Assembly (NCBI GenBank): GCA_002402575.1
Contig: DHGD01000128.1
Span: 1 to 24,720, forward strand
DNA from: Syntrophomonas sp. UBA4807
Lineage (GTDB): Bacteria > Bacillota > Syntrophomonadia > Syntrophomonadales > Syntrophomonadaceae
Direction of reading: 5' to 3'
DNA: 24,720 nucleotides
Below the pieces are notes generated by a model. The model did not search any database. It saw only the letters and a program-made list of their open reading frames with translations, and was not told where the DNA came from. Both the position numbers and the translations under genes were made by a program. This document shows, one piece after another, positions 7,892-15,477 of the stretch; positions within the stretch are counted from its first letter, which is position 1, and each line of letters starts with the position of its first letter.

Positions 7892-8749
7892 ATGGATTTA
7901 GGCGGCACACGGCGCCACTATCTTTTGGCTGTGGCAATGGTAATTGTTCTGGTGACGGTAATAGTGTATCTTTTGCAGCCTATGCCCCCAGAAGAAGCTC
8001 CGCCGCCGCTTTCGCAGCCCGAACCCTTGACGGGGGAATTCCTTACCTGGCAGGAAGTCGACCAGCTTTTTCCCCGTAACGCCTATGCCGATGTGGTTGA
8101 CTATGAAACTGGTTTGACATTCAGAGTGCAACGCCGGGCAGGCAGCTATCACGCCGATGTTCAGCCCCTAACCGCCGAGGATACCGCCGTCATGAAAAAA
8201 ATCTACAGCGGCAAGTGGGCTTGGACGAGAAGGTCGGTGTTGGTCGTATTGGACAGCGGAAGGGTGGTGGCTGCTTCTATGAATGGTATGCCTCATGGTT
8301 CGGGAGCCATTAAGGACAATAAATTCAACGGTCACTTCTGCATACATTTTCGCGACAGCATAACCCATGGCTCGCGCAGCAGAGATACCGCCCACCAGGT
8401 TATGATATGGAAAGCGGCTGGGGTATTGAAGGAACAATTGGGACTATTGAAGCCGGAAGAAGTGTTCGATGTCGCCATGGCTGCCCTGGCCCAGAGAGAT
8501 TATCGTATTCTCAGGGAAGTCACCTGCGGCGGTCAACAGGAGCAAGTGCTGCAGGGCATGGCGGACATCACCTGGGTTAAGCCGCAGTCGCTGCAGAAGC
8601 TGGATGAGCAACATTTCTCCGCCCAGGTACAGTTGTTGAGGCGTGGCAGCACCAGGACTCAGGCGCACACTTTGCGAATTGAGATAGTCGCATCCCCTGA
8701 ACATTGGTGCGTATCGGCAGCATCGCTCCTGCCCCTTATTGAGCCTTGA
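7892..8749 (+). CDS. Membrane-anchored conserved protein with GHFCIHF motif, function unknown
   Basis: The 285-residue product begins at the ATG at 7892, where GGGAGGTG lies 8 bases upstream; a longer frame to 7781 would overlap the terminator hairpin and lacks such a site. Residues 9-30 are a hydrophobic anchor, followed by a Pro-rich linker, so the rest is probably outside the cell. Residues 50-175 form a well-ordered domain: LTWQEVDQLFPR, VVDYETGLTF, HADVQPLTAEDT, SMNGMPHGSG, NGHFCIHF and SITHGSRSRDTAHQ. The many His, Cys and Asp residues look like a catalytic or metal site. From memory the domain resembles one found in cell-wall-related Firmicutes proteins, but I cannot name it. Residues 185-285 look like a small NTF2-like alpha/beta domain. 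It follows a cell-wall deacetylase, which agrees with an envelope role. Confidence 0.8.
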   Translation: MDLGGTRRHYLLAVAMVIVLVTVIVYLLQPMPPEEAPPPLSQPEPLTGEFLTWQEVDQLFPRNAYADVVDYETGLTFRVQRRAGSYHADVQPLTAEDTAVMKKIYSGKWAWTRRSVLVVLDSGRVVAASMNGMPHGSGAIKDNKFNGHFCIHFRDSITHGSRSRDTAHQVMIWKAAGVLKEQLGLLKPEEVFDVAMAALAQRDYRILREVTCGGQQEQVLQGMADITWVKPQSLQKLDEQHFSAQVQLLRRGSTRTQAHTLRIEIVASPEHWCVSAASLLPLIEP

Positions 8750-8791
8750 ACGCACCGAGTAGCCAGTCGCCGCCCCCATGTTTGACAACTG

Positions 8792-8977
8792 TTAGCGGTC
8801 GGCCTTTTCATCCAGGTCGAACCAGCAACCAGTAATGGCTCTCAGGCACTTGGGGCATAAAACGGTGCTGTATCCGAATTGTCGGCCGAGCAGAATACAC
8901 TCCATACAAACCGGCTTCAAGCATAAGCTGCAGATCTGGCTGGTAGCTTCTTCACCTTCATGATATATGCATTCCAT
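8792..8977 (-). CDS. Small B-box-like zinc-binding protein
   Basis: This 61-residue protein has cysteine and histidine spacing of a B-box type zinc finger: Cys3, His6, Cys16, Cys19, Cys24, Cys27, then Cys41 and Cys44. It should bind one or two zinc ions. It begins MECIYHEGEEA and ends in an acidic tail. GGAGGAG lies 8 bases before the ATG, so the start is firm. It is the last gene of a minus-strand set with the Nudix hydrolase (84 bases upstream). Proteins of this kind are common in Clostridia, often with no known role. It converges with the orphan membrane protein gene; only 42 bases separate their stops. Confidence 0.8.
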   Translation of the reverse strand: MECIYHEGEEATSQICSLCLKPVCMECILLGRQFGYSTVLCPKCLRAITGCWFDLDEKADR

Positions 8978-9061
8978 CTATTTGACTCCTCCATTTTGAC
9001 GATAAAAACCAATTGATTGACCGAGGCAGTCTTACGCCGGCCCAGTTTCATATCGACCAGG

Positions 9062-9583
9062 CTATTTTCCCTGGCGCAGCGTTTCAATGACGGTATGATC
9101 GCTGGGAAAGGCCAGGGGCGGTAAATTGTCCAGAGCAAAATAACCCACCGTATCAAGGTCATCGCCCGCCTCAGGTGTTCCTGCCACTACATCTGCCCAA
9201 AACCATATGCCGACTGTATGCCGGGCCGGGTCGTGGAAATTGGACTGCACGGCAAACAGCCTGACAATTTCGATGGTCAGATTGGTTTCTTCTTTAAATT
9301 CCCGCTTGACTCCGGCGGAAACGTCCTCATCATACTCCAGATAACCGCACGGTATGCACCACAGCCCCTTATAGGGACCGCAGTTCCGGCGTCCCAACAA
9401 CAGTTCACCCTGATCATTGAAGACCATGGCGGCGACGCCCACGATGGGGTTTTCATAAAAAATATACTCACAGCGCCTGCAGGTCAGGCGCTGGCGTTCG
9501 TTATAAGCACGGTATTGGAGAACTCCTCCGCATTTGGGGCAATAGAAATAACGCTGCATCGGAGGCTGCAGATGGTGTGTCAT
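9062..9583 (-). CDS. Nudix hydrolase with N-terminal zinc ribbon (NudC/ADP-ribose pyrophosphatase-like)
   Basis: The 173-residue protein has a zinc ribbon (Cys15, Cys18, Cys35, Cys38) followed by a Nudix domain. The Nudix box is complete: Gly80, Glu86, Arg94-Glu95, Glu98-Glu99, within GYLEYDEDVSAGVKREFKEE. Such enzymes split nucleoside diphosphates linked to another moiety, with Mg2+, in the cytoplasm; NAD+, NADH, ADP-ribose or FAD are possible substrates. The NADH-type SQPWPFPxS motif is absent, so a NudC assignment is not justified. AAGGA lies 9 bases before the ATG. It is 15 bases downstream of the 77-aa gene and 84 upstream of the B-box protein, probably in one transcript. Confidence 0.92.
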   Translation of the reverse strand: MTHHLQPPMQRYFYCPKCGGVLQYRAYNERQRLTCRRCEYIFYENPIVGVAAMVFNDQGELLLGRRNCGPYKGLWCIPCGYLEYDEDVSAGVKREFKEETNLTIEIVRLFAVQSNFHDPARHTVGIWFWADVVAGTPEAGDDLDTVGYFALDNLPPLAFPSDHTVIETLRQGK

Positions 9584-9598
9584 TGAATCTGTCCTTAT

Positions 9599-9832
9599 CT
9601 AATTATGGCGTGGTTTGAATAAGTTTCTGGTCAAACCTTTGTCAGCATCTTCATTTTCACATAAGGCCAGCATGGACTCCGGCACGATCAGCATCTTGCG
9701 GTGCTGCTCCAGCATCAGCAGGTACATGGGGTCTCCGGGAGCGCGCAGTCCCCGTTTGCCTACTACAATACCGGTGCAGTTGTTGTAGAAATGACCTTTT
9801 TGAGTTATTATGACCCTATTACCCAACTCCAT
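9599..9832 (-). CDS. Small conserved protein, SH3-like beta fold suspected
   Basis: The likely product is 77 residues from the ATG at 9832, where GAGGTG is 6 bases upstream. A longer frame from 9892 has no ribosome binding site. The sequence opens MELGNRVIITQKGHFYNNCTG and continues IVVGKRGLRAPGDPMYLLML, which has the look of a short beta barrel of the KOW/SH3 type (GxxVxI...G...G.V...R). I do not recognise a named family. It lies 15 bases before the Nudix hydrolase on the same strand and is probably cotranscribed with it. Confidence 0.65.
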   Translation of the reverse strand: MELGNRVIITQKGHFYNNCTGIVVGKRGLRAPGDPMYLLMLEQHRKMLIVPESMLALCENEDADKGLTRNLFKPRHN

Positions 9833-10265
9833 CTTGAACACCTCTTTCTCCGCCAGCGGGGCTGCCAGCGGACGTTTCTTACAGCCACCCATTATTTTTA
9901 ATCTGGCGGGCGGTTATGCACGGTACTCACTTTGTCATAATACATAGCTTAATTATATTATATTGACAGGTTGATTGTATATTCTGTCTGCCGGCGGGTC
10001 GCGTGTTGGACTGATCATTACATAACATACGCCTCTATTGCCAGGCGGTGTTGCCGCGGGAAAAACAAAACCCGTAGTTTCGTGCCTTAAGGAATTATCA
10101 CCAGAATGAAAAGCTGGGGAAGGGTGGAGCCGAGAGTGAGAACCAAAGCAGTATCAAGTCAGCAATAATGAAACGAAGGGAAATAAATGGAGCTACCCCC
10201 CAGAGTGTTGCGGAGATTATCCCAGACGTCAGCCACGCTGCCCGTTGCTCCAGATACGTTGCGTT
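9833..10265. other. 433-bp intergenic stretch without a recognised gene
   Basis: The region lies between two minus-strand genes. The part at 9930-9990 is AT-rich, with two overlapping TATAAT hexamers on the minus strand (9962-9952) that could belong to a promoter of the 77-aa/Nudix set, although no matching -35 box is present. From about 10080 to 10210 the plus strand is strongly purine-rich and looks structured rather than coding. It holds a 20-codon frame starting ATG at 10106 without a ribosome binding site. Parts such as GAGAACCAAAGC and AATGAAACGAAGGG recall group II intron RNA, but no reverse transcriptase or other intron part is present. Confidence 0.5.
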
Positions 10266-11216
10266 TTAAGCCAGGGCGAATTCACGCAGGATGTTATCGA
10301 AAATCTGGGCCACCGGCAATATGCTTTTAATTTTATGCACATTGGCGCCGGTGAAAATCACCCCGTTTTCCACGTTGCCATTGCGGGCGTTTAGCAGAGC
10401 CTCCTTGATGCAGTAATCGCCTGAACAATGACGCAGGCAAGCTTCGCACTCCTCAGACAGGGGAGCGTCTCCGGCGGCGATCAGTTCGGTAAAGCTATTT
10501 CTGATGGCGCGTCCCGGCAGCCCTACCGGGCTTTTGATTATTATCACATCTTCCTGCCGGGCATTAAGATAAACCTGTTTGTATTCCTCGGCCACATCGC
10601 ATTCTTCACTGAGCAGGAAACGGGTGGCTATCTGCACGCCGTCTGCTCCCAGGCGCACCATATCGGCCATGTCATAGCCGTCTACGATGCCGCCGGCGGC
10701 GATGACCGGAATTTTAACCGCCTGTTTGATTTCAGGCAATATCTCTTTGACGGAGCGGTCAGTACCCAGATGTCCGCCGGCTTCGCAACCTTCGGCGACC
10801 ACGGCTGCAGCACCCGATTTTTCCGCTAATACGGCGGCGCGACCGGAGGATACAATTGAAACCACCGGTGTCTGGGAATCTTTACACCAGCTGAAGATCT
10901 CCCGGGAAAAGCCCGCTCCGGTAAATATCACATCGATATGCTCGTTTATAGCGGTTTTGACCAGCTGCATAAACTCCCGCGCGGCGTACATTATATTCAC
11001 GCCAATGATGCCCTGGTTGTGGCTCAATTGACGGGCAGTGCGTATCTGCTCACGGAGATCACCAAGGCTGATTCCGGTCCCCCCAATCACGCCGATACCA
11101 CCGCAGCGAGCCACGGCCGCCGCCAATGATGCGGTGGATACTCTGACCGACATTCCTCCTTGAATGATAGGGAAACGAAGTGGAAGGCCGCCTATTTTTA
11201 AATCCGGGAGCTGCAA
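10266..11216 (-). CDS. FMN-dependent nitronate monooxygenase / FabK-like oxidoreductase
   Basis: The 316-residue protein is a TIM-barrel flavoprotein: FPIIQGGMS near the N-terminus, GVNIMYA, GCEAGGHLGTD with His149, PVIAAGGIVDG for FMN phosphate binding and GADGVQIATRF. Residues around 260-275 add a cysteine cluster (ECEACLRHC, DYC) and the C-terminal part reads GVIFTGANVHKI, as in a Clostridia subgroup annotated as nitronate monooxygenase. It may oxidise alkyl nitronates or reduce an enoyl thioester; sequence cannot decide. The start is TTG with GGAGG 7 bases upstream. It is divergent from the fatty acid operon and is 35-40% like FabK by eye only in the core motifs, so it is a distinct paralogue. 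Confidence 0.9.
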   Translation of the reverse strand: MQLPDLKIGGLPLRFPIIQGGMSVRVSTASLAAAVARCGGIGVIGGTGISLGDLREQIRTARQLSHNQGIIGVNIMYAAREFMQLVKTAINEHIDVIFTGAGFSREIFSWCKDSQTPVVSIVSSGRAAVLAEKSGAAAVVAEGCEAGGHLGTDRSVKEILPEIKQAVKIPVIAAGGIVDGYDMADMVRLGADGVQIATRFLLSEECDVAEEYKQVYLNARQEDVIIIKSPVGLPGRAIRNSFTELIAAGDAPLSEECEACLRHCSGDYCIKEALLNARNGNVENGVIFTGANVHKIKSILPVAQIFDNILREFALA

Positions 11217-11400
11217 AATGAACCCTCCTGTTTTGATGATACTATAACTAGAATATTACACCATAAAACCAACCAACATGCAAATATCATAAATATTATT
11301 GAGCATATTGGGCCTGCCGGACGAGAAATGGCGGCGTACAAGCGGAGCCTGCAAGGAAAAGGAATTAAATGTCAATAATGCGGTAATACTGGAATTGTTA

Positions 11401-11429
11401 TTGACTTTCATAAACAATATTGGTTTAAT
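11401..11429 (+). promoter_or_regulatory. Promoter of the fatty acid synthesis operon
   Basis: TTGACT (11401-11406) and TTTAAT (11424-11429) are separated by 17 bases; each matches five of six consensus bases. Transcription should begin near 11436, about 65 bases before fabH. An imperfect inverted repeat ATTGTT (11394-11399) / AACAAT (11413-11418) overlaps the -35 box and could be an operator. It does not look like the FapR site of Bacillus. Confidence 0.65.
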
Positions 11430-11500
11430 TACATAAACGTCCATGTGCACGAAAATGTGCTCATTGATATGGGCTTAATATCAGATGAGGTGATATCGCA

Positions 11501-12487
11501 TTGAGAGCTCAAATAATAGGCGTAGGGCATGCCCTGCCGGAGCGTCGGCTTACCAATCAGGAGCTGGAGCAAATGGTGGATACCTCTGATCAGTGGATCG
11601 TCGAACGCAGCGGAATCCGCGAGCGCAGGATAGCCGATCCCCCCACCAAGTGTTCTGACCTGGCCTATCAGGCCGCCGCTATGGCTTTGCAGCGAGCCGG
11701 CATCGCAGCCCGGCAATTGGATTTGATTATTGTGGCTACGGCCACCCCGGATATGTCGTTCCCCTCCACGGCCTGCATTGTGCAGGATCGTTTGGGCGCA
11801 AGCAATGCGGCGGCATTTGATTTGGAGGCCGGCTGTACGGGGTTTATTTATGGTTTGGATGTAGCCCACAAGTATTTATTGTCTGAAGATTATAATTACA
11901 TACTGATAATCGGGGCTGAGGTGCTCTCGCGCATCCTTAACTATGAGGACCGCAATACCTGCGTACTTTTTGGCGACGGGGCCGGGGCGGCTGTACTGGG
12001 CAAAGGACATGACGGCTATGGCCTTTTAAGCTCGGTTATCGGCGCGGATGGCAGTGGGGCCAGATTTCTGACCCTGCCCGCCGGAGGCACGGCTATGCCG
12101 GCCAGCCTGGAAACAGTACAGAACGGTTTGCATTTCGTGCAGATGAATGGCAATGAAGTGTTTCGCTTTGCCTCCCGCATCTTACCCGAAATCAGTTCCA
12201 AGGTTTTGCAAAAAGCCGGTTATACATATAGTGACATAGATATCTTTGTACCCCATCAGGCCAATATCCGCATCATCAAAACCGCTATGAAGAGAATGAA
12301 TATTCCCGCTGAAAAGACTTTGATCAACTTAGATAAGTATGGCAACATCTCTGCCGCCTGTATACCCGTCGCGCTGTCCCAAGCAGAAGAAGAAGGGCGT
12401 TTAAAGGCGGGAGACTTGGCCCTTCTAGTAGCTTTTGGGGCCGGTCTGACCTACGGCGGCGTGTTGCTGCGCTGGGGGAGGGATTAG
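11501..12487 (+). CDS. fabH: 3-oxoacyl-ACP synthase III (FabH)
   Basis: FabH condenses acetyl-CoA (or a branched primer) with malonyl-ACP to start fatty acid synthesis. The 328-residue protein has the full Cys-His-Asn triad: Cys112 in AGCTGF, His252 in PHQANIRI and Asn282 in YGNISAA. Its length is normal. The start is TTG, with GAGGTG 8 bases upstream; the protein begins MRAQIIGVGHALPER, in keeping with other FabH proteins. It is the first gene of the operon and its stop codon touches the start codon of fabK. The primer it prefers (acetyl or branched) cannot be told. Confidence 0.97.
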   Translation: MRAQIIGVGHALPERRLTNQELEQMVDTSDQWIVERSGIRERRIADPPTKCSDLAYQAAAMALQRAGIAARQLDLIIVATATPDMSFPSTACIVQDRLGASNAAAFDLEAGCTGFIYGLDVAHKYLLSEDYNYILIIGAEVLSRILNYEDRNTCVLFGDGAGAAVLGKGHDGYGLLSSVIGADGSGARFLTLPAGGTAMPASLETVQNGLHFVQMNGNEVFRFASRILPEISSKVLQKAGYTYSDIDIFVPHQANIRIIKTAMKRMNIPAEKTLINLDKYGNISAACIPVALSQAEEEGRLKAGDLALLVAFGAGLTYGGVLLRWGRD

Positions 12488-13423
12488 ATGTTTACCAGCC
12501 GAGTTACGGAATTATTAGGGATTAGATATCCCATACTGCAGGGGGCCATGGCCTGGATCGCGGGCGGCCGACTGGCCGGGGCGGTATCCGAGGCCGGCGG
12601 CCTGGGGGTGATCGGCGCGGGAGACGCCGACCGGGCCTGGGTGGAAAAAGAGATCCGCAAGGCCCGGGAGAACACTGACAAGCCGTTTGGGGTTAACTTG
12701 ATGATGACTTCGCCATATATCGACGAGGTAGTCGATTTAGTGATTTCTTCCGGGGTATCTGTCGTCACCACCGGAGGAGGAAATCCGGGGCGTTATATGG
12801 AAGCACTGAAGGACGCGGGTATAAAAGTTTTGCCGGTGGTGGCCTCGCTGGCCCTGGCCAAACGTCTCAGCCGACTGGGCGCTGACGCCTTAGTGGTGGA
12901 GGGTATGGAATCAGGCGGTCACATCGGGGAAATGACCACCATGTGCATCGTTCCCATGGTTGTTGACGCGGTGGATATTCCGGTCATCGCCGCCGGAGGC
13001 ATAGCCGACGGGCGTGGCTATATGGCCGCTATCGCCCTGGGAGCCGAAGGGGTGCAGCTCGGGACACGCTTCATATGCGCGGCCGAATGCGACGTGCACC
13101 CGGCTTATCAGCAGAAAGTCCTGCAGAGCCGAGACCGGGCCACCGTGGTCTGCGGCTCCACTACCGGACATCCGGTGCGGGCTATACATAATCGCTTCAC
13201 CCGCCAGTATCTGCAGGAAGAAGCCTCCGGTGCCGGCACGGAGTTTCTGCAGCAGTTGGGACGGGGCCGTTACCCGGCAGCAGCGGTGCGGGGAGAGGTC
13301 GACGAAGGCAGCATTCTGGCAGGCCAGATCTGCGGTTTGATCAATCGCGTCCAACCAGCCGCGGAAATCATTCGGGATCTGGTAGAGGATGCCCGCCGGG
13401 TGCAGAAACGATTGGGGGAATGA
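12488..13423 (+). CDS. fabK: Enoyl-ACP reductase II (FabK), FMN-dependent
   Basis: FabK reduces trans-2-enoyl-ACP, the last step of each elongation round, with NAD(P)H and FMN. The 311-residue protein shows YPILQGAMAWI at the N-terminus, GVNLMMTSP, the ESGGHIGEMTT loop with His145 (equivalent to the catalytic His of Streptococcus pneumoniae FabK), PVIAAGGIADG for FMN and GAEGVQLGTRF. Its start ATG follows the fabH stop directly, with GGGAGG inside the end of fabH, so the two are probably translationally coupled. It is placed inside the fab operon and no fabI or fabL is visible, which supports FabK rather than nitronate monooxygenase function. Confidence 0.95.
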   Translation: MFTSRVTELLGIRYPILQGAMAWIAGGRLAGAVSEAGGLGVIGAGDADRAWVEKEIRKARENTDKPFGVNLMMTSPYIDEVVDLVISSGVSVVTTGGGNPGRYMEALKDAGIKVLPVVASLALAKRLSRLGADALVVEGMESGGHIGEMTTMCIVPMVVDAVDIPVIAAGGIADGRGYMAAIALGAEGVQLGTRFICAAECDVHPAYQQKVLQSRDRATVVCGSTTGHPVRAIHNRFTRQYLQEEASGAGTEFLQQLGRGRYPAAAVRGEVDEGSILAGQICGLINRVQPAAEIIRDLVEDARRVQKRLGE

Positions 13424-13424
13424 G

Positions 13425-14348
13425 ATGGTGAGGCTAGCATTTGTTTTTCCGGGCCAGGGCGCGCAGCAGGTGGGTATGGGCAAGGAACTGTACGACCACT
13501 TTGAGACGGCTCGCCAGGTGTTTCGGGAAGCGGACCAGGCTGCCGCATACAGCCTCAGCCGGCTCTGTTTTGAAGGCCCCGGGGAACAACTCGACCAGAC
13601 CGAATTTGCTCAGCCGGCACTGTTGACCTGCAGTGTGGCCGCTGCGGAGGTTTTAAAGCAACAGGGTATCCAGGCTGTCATGATGGCGGGCTTAAGCCTG
13701 GGGGAATACTCCGCCCTGGTTTCCGCCGGGGCTCTGTCTTTCGCGGAAGCTATACCGCTGGTGCAGCGCCGCGCGCGATTGATGCAGGCTGCGGTCCCCC
13801 CAGGTGAAGGCGCTATGGCCGCAGTGCTGGGTTTGGACGATATAATCATACAGGAGGCTTGTGAAAAAGATCCGGGCATAGTGGCCATCGCCAATTACAA
13901 CTGCCCGGGCCAGTATGTCATTTCCGGCCAGAGCGAGGCGGTGCGGAGGGTGTCGGATCATTTGCGGGAATATGGCGGCAGGGTAATGCCCCTGGCGGTA
14001 AGCGTACCCTCACACAGCGCAATGATGAAGGAGGCCGCGGATGGATTGCGGCCCTATCTGGAGGCTGCATCCTGGCGGGAACCGCTAGTGCCGGTAGTCA
14101 GCAATGTAAACGCCAAGACCAATTCCGCTTCGGCATTGGCTGATCTATTGGTACGACAGCTCTATTCCCCGGTCAAGTGGGAGCACAGTGTGAGGTATAT
14201 GATCGGCCAGGTTGATTATTTCGTTGAAGTCGGCCCGGGCAGCACCTTATCCGGACTTATCAAGAAGATAGATAAAAATCGGGTTCTGGGACAAGTGAAC
14301 GATATTAAGAGCCTGGAAAAAGTGATAGAGAAGGTGAATTCCATATGA
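13425..14348 (+). CDS. fabD: Malonyl-CoA:ACP transacylase (FabD)
   Basis: FabD moves malonyl groups from CoA to the acyl carrier protein. The 307-residue protein begins MVRLAFVFPGQGAQ; the ATG at 13425 lies one base after the fabK stop, with GGGGGA just upstream. The nucleophile is Ser91 in GLSLGEYSAL (Leu where E. coli has His, before the Ser) and the partner is His197 in VPSHSAMM. The longer frame from 13389 only adds overlap with fabK. Its 3' end overlaps fabG by four bases (ATGA), a usual sign of coupled translation. Confidence 0.96.
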   Translation: MVRLAFVFPGQGAQQVGMGKELYDHFETARQVFREADQAAAYSLSRLCFEGPGEQLDQTEFAQPALLTCSVAAAEVLKQQGIQAVMMAGLSLGEYSALVSAGALSFAEAIPLVQRRARLMQAAVPPGEGAMAAVLGLDDIIIQEACEKDPGIVAIANYNCPGQYVISGQSEAVRRVSDHLREYGGRVMPLAVSVPSHSAMMKEAADGLRPYLEAASWREPLVPVVSNVNAKTNSASALADLLVRQLYSPVKWEHSVRYMIGQVDYFVEVGPGSTLSGLIKKIDKNRVLGQVNDIKSLEKVIEKVNSI

Positions 14349-15118
14349 AAGCCAAATCAGCCCTGATAACCGGTAGTTCCAGGGGAATAGGCAAGGCTAT
14401 AGCCCTGGCTCTGGCTGCTGATGGTTGTGATATCGCGGTAAATTATTATGAGAGCAGTCAGGCGGACTCGGCAATAAATAACGCCAACCGCAGTGATGCC
14501 GAAGCAGTAGCCCGAGAAATTGAAGCTTTGGGCTCTAAAGCGGTGGTTATCGGAGCCGATGTCTCCTCCGCCGAGTCCGCACAAGGATTGGTCGACCAGA
14601 CCGTGCAGGCCCTGGGGCAGATTGATATCCTGGTTAACAACGCCGGCATCAACAAGGATAATCTCTTGCTGCGCATCAGTGACGCCGAGTGGGATCAGGT
14701 TTTAAGGACCAATCTCAATGCAGTCTTCTATTGCAGCCGGGCTGCGGTGAAATACATGCTTAAGAAGCGCTATGGCAGAATCGTGAGTATATCCTCGGTG
14801 GTAGGGGTGAGCGGCAACGCCGGCCAGGCCCATTACGCGGCCTCCAAGTCCGGGATATTAGGATTTACTTATTCCCTGGCCAAGGAATACGGCCGTCGCG
14901 GGATAACCGCCAATGTGGTGGCCCCGGGATACATTCAGAGCGACATGACCGCCAGGCTGAATGCCGAGCAGACCGCGAAGATAGCGGATAACATTGTCTT
15001 GGGACGCCTGGGCACCCCGGAGGATGTTGCAGGGGTAGTGGCATTTCTGGTATCATCCAGGGCAGACTATCTTACCGGCCAGCTGATTCGCGTTGACGGC
15101 GGCATGGGCGGCCTATAA
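14345..15118 (+). CDS. fabG: 3-oxoacyl-ACP reductase (FabG), short-chain dehydrogenase, with a 12-residue insertion
   Basis: FabG reduces 3-oxoacyl-ACP with NADPH. The 257-residue protein has the cofactor motif TGSSRGIG (residues 9-16), NNAG around residue 99, catalytic Ser151, Tyr164 and Lys168 (YAASK), and the usual C-terminal LTGQLIRVDGGM. It is about 10 residues longer than typical FabG because of an apparent insertion at residues 40-51 (ADSAINNANRSD) just after the second strand, close to where the adenosine ribose of the cofactor binds. The start ATG overlaps the fabD stop. Apart from the insertion all key residues are present. Confidence 0.95.
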   Translation: MKAKSALITGSSRGIGKAIALALAADGCDIAVNYYESSQADSAINNANRSDAEAVAREIEALGSKAVVIGADVSSAESAQGLVDQTVQALGQIDILVNNAGINKDNLLLRISDAEWDQVLRTNLNAVFYCSRAAVKYMLKKRYGRIVSISSVVGVSGNAGQAHYAASKSGILGFTYSLAKEYGRRGITANVVAPGYIQSDMTARLNAEQTAKIADNIVLGRLGTPEDVAGVVAFLVSSRADYLTGQLIRVDGGMGGL

Positions 15119-15220
15119 AATGGAATTCAAATTGGTTAGAATGGCATGAACCGTTTATTGCGGCTGACCAACAACGTTATGCCTACGAGTTTGTTAAAAA
15201 AATTAAAGGAGGAAGTAAGA

Positions 15221-15451
15221 ATGTCAGTATTTGAGGAACTGAAGAAAATTATTGTTGAGATCAAAGACCTCCCCGAGGAGCAGATCACTTTGGAATCCAG
15301 CTTCGCAGAAGATTTGGAGGCGGATTCACTGGATATCGTGGAGATGCTGATGCTCTTGGAAGAGAAGTTTGAGATCCAGATTCCGGAAGATGCGGCGGAA
15401 AAAATGAAGACAGTTCAAGACGTAGTCGACTATGTCGAGGCCAGACTATAA
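15221..15451 (+). CDS. acpP: Acyl carrier protein (ACP)
   Basis: The 76-residue acidic protein carries growing acyl chains on phosphopantetheine, attached at Ser36 in EADSLDIVEM. The ATG at 15221 is chosen because AAAGGAGG lies just upstream and gives the usual ACP length; the frame open from 15146 is only 5' extension. A 102-base gap separates it from fabG, the longest within the operon; ACP is needed in large amount, so an extra promoter there is possible, but no good match was found. Confidence 0.97.
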   Translation: MSVFEELKKIIVEIKDLPEEQITLESSFAEDLEADSLDIVEMLMLLEEKFEIQIPEDAAEKMKTVQDVVDYVEARL

Positions 15452-15477
15452 CAGATACTCAGAATAGGGGTGATGAG

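Noticed and set aside
11380..11440. FapR operator in front of fabH
   Set aside because: The Bacillus-type TTAGTAC palindrome is not there; only a weak ATTGTT/AACAAT repeat is seen.
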